Shown in pieces: positions 63,961 to 64,000 of a DNA stretch of 64,000 nt. The translations under genes and the position numbers were made by a program. The notes below the pieces were generated by a model, which worked only from the letters and a program-made list of their open reading frames with translations, did not search any database and had not been told where the DNA came from. How positions within the stretch are numbered: position 1 is the stretch's first letter; every line of letters starts with the position of its first letter. The stretch comes from Microbispora rosea (GTDB lineage: Bacteria; Actinomycetota; Actinomycetes; Streptosporangiales; Streptosporangiaceae): contig NZ_FTNI01000020.1 of assembly GCF_900156315.1 (NCBI RefSeq), forward strand, positions 112,534 to 176,533. The letters are read 5' to 3'.

Positions 63961-64000
63961 TGACCCCGTCATAGCGGCACTCTTTGTGGTGTCGGTGACG

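Larger units (their letters stand above)
63367..64000. other. Ribosomal RNA operon promoter and leader region
   Basis: No protein gene is present. The sequence shows stacked promoters, GC-poorer segments and, near the right end, TTGAGAACTCAACAG with a small hairpin and TCATAGCGGCACTC. This is typical of the DNA just before 16S rRNA in actinomycetes, with antitermination and processing elements. The 16S gene itself starts outside. Confidence 0.8.

Overview
This is a high-GC chromosomal window from an actinomycete. The gene set (bldC, DUF3073, F420-dependent oxidoreductase, ANTAR and STAS regulators, many GTG starts, Streptomyces-like pur and vdh order) points to a filamentous actinobacterium. 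The protein style suggests the Streptosporangiales (Streptosporangium, Nonomuraea or Microbispora relatives) rather than Streptomyces itself; that family placement is an inference. The right edge runs into the leader of a ribosomal RNA operon, and 16S would begin just outside.

Layout. 1-4775: start of an F420-type oxidoreductase, a COG4315-type lipoprotein, a three-gene signalling cluster (GAF, GAF-ANTAR, STAS), pyrD, a metallochaperone-like HMA protein and a small conserved protein. 4741-7500: pentapeptide-repeat protein, an unknown protein and a DUF4037 protein. 7479-10291: an insertion-sequence island. It holds a frameshifted IS5-type transposase, an acetyltransferase gene, an inverted 5' fragment of the same element, and an adjoining intact IS5-family element. 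10377-15507: cell-wall sugar and peptidoglycan enzymes (GH20 hexosaminidase, amidase) and two regulators. 15752-21851: the conserved developmental/purine block bldC - hypothetical - vdh - DUF3073 - purM - purF. 22033-35226: accessory stretch with redox enzymes, an MFS pump with its divergent TetR regulator, a secreted collagen-like protein, a secreted M6 protease, a PLP enzyme and a hydrolase remnant. 35540-39528: purL, purQ and purS, with an anti-sigma-type ATPase gene lying between purQ and purS. 39866-44386: a three-gene 2-oxoacid dehydrogenase operon (E1alpha, E1beta, E2) followed by two small unrecognised genes. 44480-51436: serine hydrolase and IS30-HTH/MarR-like regulator pair, MarR/MFS pair and a sodium:solute symporter. 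51497-63366: acyl-CoA dehydrogenase, small genes, a molybdopterin oxidoreductase, an RpiB-like isomerase divergent from a large flippase/pseudokinase membrane protein, and an operon of oligopeptidase B-like peptidase and aldo/keto reductase. 63367-64000: rRNA operon promoters and leader.

Functional themes. Purine synthesis is split between purF-purM and purS/Q/L, about 14 kb apart on the same strand. Four divergent regulator/target pairs have visible or likely operator repeats: TetR/MFS, MarR/MFS, IS30-HTH-MarR/serine hydrolase, and AsnC/NmrA-monooxygenase. Several intergenic gaps carry short tandem repeats just beyond gene ends. No CRISPR array, prophage or secondary-metabolite core enzyme was found. 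The items most worth following up are the IS-bounded acetyltransferase unit, the four-copy 13-bp operator array, the transposase-derived HTH fused to a MarR-like domain, the small gene pair after the dehydrogenase operon, and the pseudokinase-flippase protein whose start codon overlaps that of its divergent neighbour.
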